The position numbers and the translations under genes were made by a program. Of a stretch of DNA of 64,000 bases, positions 57,780 to 64,000 are shown piece after piece (positions within the stretch are counted from its first letter, which is position 1; each line of letters begins with the position of its first letter). The stretch comes from Notospermus geniculatus (lineage: Eukaryota > Nemertea > Pilidiophora > Heteronemertea > Lineidae). Below the pieces are notes generated by a model that worked only from the letters and a program-made list of their open reading frames with translations, searched no databases and was not told where the DNA came from. The stretch covers positions 659,037-723,036 of the forward strand of contig NMRB01000039.1 of the NCBI GenBank assembly GCA_002633025.1, given 5' to 3'.

Positions 57780-58700
57780 CGGTAGGCTGGTCTGGGCAAC
57801 TGTTGATTGGCCTGCTTGATTATCGTTTGGGAGTTGGTGAAGCCGACTCCAGGCGGACTTGGTGGATTCTATCTTGGCACTGGACAGATTGCATTGACGT
57901 ACATATTGTTCGCTGTGAATCTCGGTGGCTGGAGGTTGGCCTAGTTGAATGTAACCAGCTCAGTAGATACGCCTGGCGTATTGTACGCTGCTGGTGGACT
58001 GTACATGTAGGTTGGCCTAGTTGAAAGCTGTTCGTCAAGGCGGCTAGATTAGTCTGGCGGATTATAGATTGGTCTCGGCGACTGTAGGTTGGCCTGGTTG
58101 AATGTAAGCTGTTGGTCAAGGCGGCTCAGTAGATGGACCTAGCGTATTTACGCTGCTATTCCAGGCGACCGTTGGTTCGCCTAGTTGAATGTAGGCTGCT
58201 CGTCAGATTGGCCTGACGGATTAAGGCTTGTCTAGGCAACTGTAGTTGACCTGGTTAAGTGCTGGCTGCTAGTCCTGACGACTGTAGTTGGCCTAGTTGA
58301 ATGTAAGCTGCTGGTCAAGGCAGTAGTAGATTGGCCTGACGGATTAAGGCTTGTGTAGGCAACTTGAGTTGACCTGGTTAAGTGCTGGCTGCTGGTCCTG
58401 ACGACTGTAGTTGGCCTAGTTGAATGTAAGCTGCTGGTTAAGGCAGTAGTAGATTGGCCTAGCGGATTATAGGCTTGTGTAGGCGACTGTAGGTTGGCCT
58501 GGTTGAGTGCTGGCTGCTGGTCATGGTGTCTGTAGGTTGGCCGAGTTCGTTGTAGGCTGCTGGGCTAGGCGACTGTTGGCTGGCATGCGGGTTGACTGCA
58601 CTGCTGCTGGTCAAAGCAGGATGACTGACCTGGTTCATTGTAAGCTGCTGGTAGGCGCTGTAGGTTGACTAGGACGATTGTAGATTGTTTGGGGCAACTA
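57780..58700. repeat. Degenerate satellite with 123-bp higher-order unit
   Basis: Short motifs of the type TTGGCCTAGTTGAATGTAAG and GCTGCTGGTC repeat irregularly. A clear higher-order unit of about 123 bp occurs twice between about 58218 and 58465 (starting ACGGATTAAGGCTTGT). Overlapping 99-110 codon frames are artefacts. Confidence 0.8.
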
Positions 58701-58748
58701 AGTTCGTTCAGAACGTGTAGATGAGTCATGTGTTGTGTCGCTGTCCAC

Positions 58749-58769
58749 CAGACAGACAGACAGACAGAC
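58749..58769 (+). repeat. (CAGA)5 microsatellite
   Basis: Five CAGA units followed by CG, close to the satellite above. Confidence 0.95.
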
Positions 58770-60084
58770 GAGTGAATATCAGATTGAAACCACACAATAG
58801 AGACTAATGTCATGTCCTATTTTTCCCTGTCGTTTGGTCACAACAATGGAATCGTGAGAAAGAAATGTTTGAACGGTAAGCATTTGACATTAACCTGCAG
58901 ACTCGATACGACGTCATCTATTGATTCCTTCAAGCTCGACTCAATTACAAGTACAAAAAAAAACTGTCCACGACAGGGGAAAGGAAAAAATAATTAATTA
59001 AACTCCAGCTTAGGTGACACGTTTTTGTTCGTCCTGTAGTGAATTCCTCCAAGGCCTTTGATGAGACTCTTAAGCAAAGGATTACTAGGTTTTGAGGTGC
59101 TGGCGCCACGACGGCTAACAGATGGTCTAAAATCTAATTAGATTTCTGAATTCAGCAAGCATAATTATAGTTTTTTACGACAGAATATGATGCAACATAT
59201 CCATGCAGTACGCGCAACTCTGCAGAATTTCTCCGTCATGGACCTTTCCAACTCAAAGATGTTTTGCTCATTGAGGGGTGTCTTGATTGCAGAGGTCAAA
59301 ATGATTAGAATTGACTTGTTTGAGACTCCACTTTAGCGTCCTCGAAAGACAGAAGCCATCCTGGCCGATTACGCTACGGGAAGTCGCACTGACATGACTG
59401 ACTTCGTTTCTATGAAGTTAATTCTAAAAGGAAGTCGTACTGATATCGTTTCGAGGAAGGCAGCTAAGTTCTCAATTGATGCTAACTCCACCAACAACAA
59501 AAACAGCCCAACTATCAATTGTATCAGCATTTTTATCTGGTTAGTTAGTCGTATTGACGATGTTCTTCCCGATCATTCAACTCAGGTTTCTTTTCACGTC
59601 AAAAAGGGATGTCTTCCACATCAATCCATTTTGTATGAAGCAAATCTAATGCTGTGTGATTGCCTCGTAAATCGTACGAAGAGAAATTCCCCAGATGTTC
59701 ATAAATAAATTCGTTGCACCACTGCCATCGCACAATTTGATACAAATAATGCGAAACGAGGCAGTTTATCTTTGAGAAAAAAACATTGAATTTATTGCTC
59801 TGATTGGTCCTTTTTAGAGCGCCTTCTTTCGCCCGCTTTACGAGATTGTTTTTTCTGTCTGAAATCTAAAATCAGCGATCGGATTAGGACACCCCTGTCT
59901 GCTGCTATTCCTTTGAACACGTAGAGTGTTTTTTTCTTTGTTGATGCGACTGATGCACGTGGAAAATCAGACGATTTGTGAGATCATTACGTCTAGACTT
60001 GTTGCAAGTGGCATCAAAGTCCGTTAATTTCTTTTCAAATGCAACTACGTGTACAGGACTAAATATCTAACATAGAGCACAAAA
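58770..60084. other. Non-coding DNA
   Basis: The 104-codon frame at 59394 has no recognisable domain. Nothing else is seen. Confidence 0.4.
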
Positions 60085-60242
60085 AAACGACACACAAAAC
60101 GACACACAAAATGATATTAAACATAAGTCGTCTTCGAATTTTGCAAATTTTCGACCCCAACCGGGGTCTTCCTCAGGCACTTTCTAGTTGAGATCCCAGA
60201 AGTGGATTCACTTTCACTTCTGGGATCTCAACTAGAAAGTGT
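60085..60242. mobile_element. Related palindrome with hammerhead-like core, second locus
   Basis: On the minus strand CTGAGGA (60176-60170) is followed after one A by GACCCCGGTTGGGGTC and GAAA. A hairpin, CACTTCTGGGATCTCAACTA with its inverse, adjoins (60184-60240). The left flank GACACACAAAATGAT is shared with 55566. Confidence 0.55.
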
Positions 60243-60596
60243 TCTATTTCAGCAGGGGTTGTGTGAGTGGATGAAGAGGAGCGAGGTAAAAACCCCCGGT
60301 GTGGGAGGATGGGGTGAAGATATCGTCATCTCCAGACGTTTTATCCCGTGGGTGGATATTGATATTCCGGGATTGTCAGTTGTATGCATACCGATGATGG
60401 TAATTTGATGCAAAGCACGTAAAGACTTAACATGATACGGAATCGAAGATGTGCAAAGATGTAAAGGATAAAATGATTTTTGCATTAAGCAGGCAGCCGC
60501 GAGCACTGAATGTCCAGCACAATGTGATACGTCTCAATTCCATCTCATCAGCAAACATAATTGGAACTCTGGGCGTTTTTATTTGACCTTTATGGG

Positions 60597-60793
60597 TTAA
60601 CGGGGGACTTTACTACCGGTAGAGGCCGCCTGTTGGCGGGGCTGGAACGTCACAAAATTTGACGTCACAGACCTAGGCATGGCCTCCACCCCATTATGAT
60701 GTCATGCATTTCTTCTCTGTGACGTCAAATGTCATGATGTCTTCGGACCGCTAACTGGTGGTGGCCTCTAACGGCAGTAAAGTCGCCCATTGA
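60597..60793. mobile_element. Palindromic MITE, GGGGGACTTTACTACCGG ends, with TGACGTCA words
   Basis: GACTTTACTACCGGTAGAGGCC is inverted as GGCCTCTAACGGCAGTAAAGTC. The interior has AATTTGACGTCACAG and its inverse CTGTGACGTCAAAT, so the element spreads CRE-like sites. Confidence 0.8.
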
Positions 60794-61669
60794 CAGTATT
60801 CTGTGCAGTTCTGGATGGCCTACAGTAATCGCGTACACCAACTTTTTCCGTCATAATCTTCTGAAATCCACTACAGCAAGGCAAAATACGACCGAGTTTT
60901 CGTTCATTATCGTCCACGTTGTGTTTGTCGTGAGGTAACAGGTGTGAAAGGAATCCAAGTTCCCCTGGAACCAAAGTCCGGTCTTATTATTCAACGAGGG
61001 ATTAGAATATATGCATGGCTAGAGAAACCATATGACCATTCCAATACATGTATAACCTTACAATAGCGGGCTATTGTTTGGAGGATCTGCATTCCTAGGA
61101 CGCTGATTCCTGTCACACCTGAAATTCACCATTTATTTTCTCAGAGCAACGACCTTGATATAAATTCACCAACTTTTTAAAAGCAAGGTAAAACTGGATA
61201 GGCCATTGTCTGTAATGTATTCCCTTTAAATACCCAATGAAGGGCACTCCCTTGAGTTTTGTATCACGAACCCAGATCGAAGGTATTCACCATGTAGTGA
61301 ATTCTTAATGACCCGCGGTACATTCGCTTGATTTTAGTATTCTCTGGACGTTACTTGTATTTCAAGCTTCAAACTTTGAAGACCCATTTAGACGCACAGT
61401 TAGAAACTCAAAGAAACTACTCAAACGCCATTAACGGGTGGGCGAAAATGGGAATTTTACTGTTGATTTAGGCAGTTGACATATTGAAGGCAGTTGGCCA
61501 GCGATACATCACAGACGAGTTACGAGGTGACGGAGATGTTTTGATTGCAGCGGGTGACAACATCAGCTTCTTGATCAGGAGGTATAGGAGAGACGAGTTT
61601 TATAAATCGTCATTTTTATGGTTGATCGACTGGCAATTCCTCATGCTTTGTGTCTTTCGTATTTTTCAG
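60794..61669. other. Non-coding DNA upstream of the GPCR
   Basis: I see no gene, tRNA or repeat that I can name. The stretch probably contains an intron or the promoter of the GPCR gene, but no donor site or core promoter can be chosen with confidence. Confidence 0.4.
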
Positions 61670-61811
61670 AAGAGGACATTGACCCAACCGACATGTCAAC
61701 AACATCTGTGTGATTGAGATTACGAAAAATTAACAAACGAATCAATGGCTATTCAGACCGTTCGACAAGGGTTGTGAGCGCCGACCGTGAGCTCCTGGTG
61801 AACTAAGCAAA
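61670..61811 (+). promoter_or_regulatory. Probable 5' leader of the GPCR gene with splice acceptor and two uORFs
   Basis: A pyrimidine-rich tract ends in TTTTTCAG at 61662-61669, a good splice acceptor 142 bp before the GPCR start, so the coding exon may be joined to an unseen upstream non-coding exon. Two short upstream ORFs follow: 61693-61713 (6 codons plus stop) and 61745-61777 (10 codons plus stop). Both end before the main ATG, which would allow reinitiation. No TATA box is visible close by. Confidence 0.4.
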
Positions 61812-63050
61812 ATGGATTGGAGTACGACAGGAAATGGTCTGTCTGCTTTCCTAGGAGACGCCAACACAACAATGACAACAGTCAACACAGCCATAACAAT
61901 GGATGCAAACACATCGTACGAGGACCTTGTGACGTCTGCGTCAGTTCTGCTGACGTCAGCACAACCCGATATGAACGTCACGGATACTGTGGACGAGATT
62001 CAGAAGGATTTTCAAGGATTTTACGAGACGGCTCAATTCGTGACGGGTTGTGTGGTGATGCCAATAGTTTGTTTTTTAGGAATCATAAGTAACAGTTTGA
62101 CGTTGATAGTCCTTAACCAAAAAAACATGCACACGTCGACCAATACGTATCTTTCAGCATTAGCAGTCTCCGACCTTATCAAACTAGTCAACGACACACT
62201 CTACTTCGTGACAGTCCTACTCTTCAGGGTGAAACCAAGGGCTGGCAATATTCTCTACGGATACTTATACCCCTATGCACATTTCATTTTCTCTCTTTCG
62301 ACTTCCATTTCATCCTGGTTGACAATTTCTGTCGCCGTTGAACGCTACATCATGGTGTGCCACGCGACTCGAGCTCGCGGCATCTGCACCATCCAGCGAG
62401 CACGGGTAGTCAGCGTTACCGTATTTATCGTCATGTCCGTAATAGCCTTACCCTATGCTTTTAGGTACCGAACCATTCGCATTTACGACAACGTGACGAA
62501 CATAACAATGTTCGACGTCGAAACAACGAAAATGTGGGAAAACAAAATCTTCGTAGACGTGTTCAATTGGATTCAAAACTTATTACGGTCTATCATACCT
62601 ATTGTGATTTTATTCGTCGTTAACTTTAGGATCATCAAAGCTCTCAACAGAAGCAGGACAAATAATAAGAAATTTTCGTCCAGGAATAGGATAACTATTA
62701 TGTTAATTAGTGTCATTGTTGTCTTCATTACCTGCGTCACGCCGGACGCCATAATGTCCATTGTTGGTGCAGGATACCACGACGAGTCGAACTTTCTCAT
62801 CAAAGGAATTCGAGAGATTACGGACACACTATTATGTGTCAATGCAGCAATTAATTTTGTACTTTACTGCGGCTTCAACAAAGGTTTTAGACAGATATTT
62901 GTATCATTATTCTTGCAGAGGTGCGTGAAGGAGAAGACGAAGGAAGCGGACGAGTCTCATTACCGTAAACTTCCAGATCCTTCACCGAATTCAAACATCG
63001 AACCGAATTCAACCACACCAACGAAAGAAACAAACAGTACTCGCGTATGA
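61812..63050 (+). CDS. Class A (rhodopsin-like) GPCR, FMRFamide/neuropeptide receptor-like, intronless, 412 aa
   Basis: A single exon encodes a seven-helix plasma-membrane receptor, probably for a neuropeptide. The N-terminus (about 75 residues) has glycosylation sequons at N18, N33 and N55. TM1 carries N94 (1.50) and TM2 the LAVSD motif with D121 (2.50). TM3 ends in ERY (177-179), TM5 has P263, TM6 has CVTP (308-311), TM7 has NFVLY (348-352), and CGFNKGFR starts helix 8. The NFxxY ending and the TM7-to-helix-8 sequence resemble FMRFamide-receptor-like orphans; this is family recognition, not a search. Oddities: no Cys at 3.25 (Y153 instead), none in the second extracellular loop, no TM4 Trp, and Val in place of W6.48. 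The start is supported by an A at -3 and G at +4 and by an in-frame TAA nine bases upstream. The stop is TGA followed at once by two more in-frame TAA codons. The ligand is unknown. Confidence 0.93.
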   Translation: MDWSTTGNGLSAFLGDANTTMTTVNTAITMDANTSYEDLVTSASVLLTSAQPDMNVTDTVDEIQKDFQGFYETAQFVTGCVVMPIVCFLGIISNSLTLIVLNQKNMHTSTNTYLSALAVSDLIKLVNDTLYFVTVLLFRVKPRAGNILYGYLYPYAHFIFSLSTSISSWLTISVAVERYIMVCHATRARGICTIQRARVVSVTVFIVMSVIALPYAFRYRTIRIYDNVTNITMFDVETTKMWENKIFVDVFNWIQNLLRSIIPIVILFVVNFRIIKALNRSRTNNKKFSSRNRITIMLISVIVVFITCVTPDAIMSIVGAGYHDESNFLIKGIREITDTLLCVNAAINFVLYCGFNKGFRQIFVSLFLQRCVKEKTKEADESHYRKLPDPSPNSNIEPNSTTPTKETNSTRV

Positions 63051-63092
63051 TAATAAGTGAACGCCTCCTGCTGTTTGATATTCAAACTACTC

Positions 63093-63517
63093 CTCATTCC
63101 ACATCCGATTGGCGCGGTTTACGGCTGATATCTCCACAACGGCTGGGTCAAATTTGACACACTATACATCAATCGATTTGTCTTTTCGGCCGCTACAGGC
63201 ATCATCGCTGTCATTTTCCCTAAAAACGTGACATAAAAAAATTCTTTCCGCAATCACAGTTCGTGTTTACGGCCGAAATGGCGGCCATTTTGGAATGATG
63301 CAATGCATCGCGCATGTGTAAACTGCACTGAACATCGTGGTGAAATGAAATGGGTTTTGAGAAAAGGATCCGTTATGTCGGCCTTAAGCGAAAAATGGAG
63401 ATAGCAGAAAGATACCGACGAGAAAGACAAGTCAACTGACGTATGTTTTGTCAAATTTCACCCAGGCGTTGCGGAGATATCGGCCAAAAACCTCGCGCCA
63501 ATCGGATGTGGAATGAG
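63093..63517. mobile_element. Palindromic MITE, family with CTCATTCCACATC ends, copy 3
   Basis: The terminal inverted repeats start CTCATTCCACATCC on the left and end GGATGTGGAATGAG on the right, and run inward through a shared GATATCTCC stretch for about 85 bp. The centre holds the palindromic word AATGGCGGCCATTTT. The same family occurs at 22612-23072 and 33356-33777. This copy begins 43 bp after the GPCR stop codon, so it probably lies in or next to the 3' UTR. It has no transposase ORF. Confidence 0.85.
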
Positions 63518-64000
63518 CTTGTAAAAGTGCGCACCCTCATTTTTAATTATGTCCGTTGGAGATGTAATGTACAGAACGCCCTATGGGTAGTTGAGTTTTG
63601 TGCTTTGAGGAATATTAAGTGTGGGTGTGAGTTTATATTACAAACATTACTTGCGCCAGGCCTTTCCCTTTGACCATTGGACAATGCGAACATCGCCTAC
63701 ACGTTTCTTACATTAGAAAGTCAAATGAAACGAGAGCAAACATACCGGTAGTACTGAAACTGGTTTTGTGGGAAAATAATAGCAGAACTTTTTAAGTCAT
63801 AAGTTCTTGCCATGTACACTGTTCTTTCTGAGAAAAAAATTGCCCTCGGTCCACTTGCAATTAATTACTATCCCAGAGTGTCCTGCGCCCCGAACGATCA
63901 TTACAGCCTCATGAATTGCGAAAGGGTATCGACAATTGCAAAAACTTATTTCGGCTAGTATAAGTATAGTTGAACTGTCGCAAGATGGAAGGGGCGAGAG
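63518..64000. other. Non-coding DNA after the terminal MITE
   Basis: No gene or repeat is recognised. No AATAAA polyadenylation signal was found between the GPCR stop and the window end. Confidence 0.3.

Noticed and set aside
57692-58119. 99-110 codon frames rich in Trp and Leu
   Set aside because: They follow the degenerate 123-bp satellite on both strands.

Overview
The window reads as nuclear DNA of a marine invertebrate animal. The evidence is one intronless class A neuropeptide-type GPCR gene with a spliced-looking 5' leader, many tRNA-derived SINEs (one with a Deu-like and one with a CORE-like central part), very many palindromic MITE-like elements, and frequent TAGGCCTA and GTACATGTAC words, as I associate with echinoderm, hemichordate, amphioxus or lophotrochozoan genomes. 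I cannot fix the phylum. There is no operon structure, no bacterial gene and no CRISPR array. Most open frames of 60-110 codons are chance frames, often inside inverted repeats.

Layout. 1-7.5 kb: non-coding, with a head-to-head pair of tRNA-SINEs (0.7-1.4 kb), a 133-bp tandem duplication (3.9 kb) and several palindromic elements. 7.5-12.7 kb: a tandem duplication of about 2 kb whose inner junction falls in a 942-base assembly gap; the two copies differ by clean insertions (a TTAA-flanked MITE, a SINE, and a 212-bp insert). 12.7-16.1 kb: MITEs and a Deu-like SINE. 16.1-23.2 kb and 26.1-33.9 kb: two copies of a 7-8 kb block. Each holds a fragment of an A32-like (FtsK/HerA) packaging ATPase of the Maverick/Polinton or DNA-virus type, bracketed on both sides by short repeats. 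Between them lies a foldback element made of palindromic 21-bp units, with a second gap in its middle. Copy 2 of the block carries a 762-bp long-inverted-repeat element with 5-bp target duplications and CACCGTG ends. 33.9-35.1 kb: GC-rich, promoter-like DNA. 35.5-37.8 kb: another direct duplication of about 1 kb. 38-61 kb: MITEs, minisatellites and unannotatable DNA, including two palindromes carrying a hammerhead-like core. 61.7-63.05 kb: the GPCR gene, followed 43 bp after its stop by a MITE.

Function. The only gene I call with high confidence is the GPCR (61812-63050). The ATPase is a relic: copy 1 is open across the domain, while copy 2 has a frameshift and a stop. The rest is best read as a transposon graveyard in which segmental duplications act as a natural before/after record: comparing paired copies shows exact empty and filled sites for at least four insertions.
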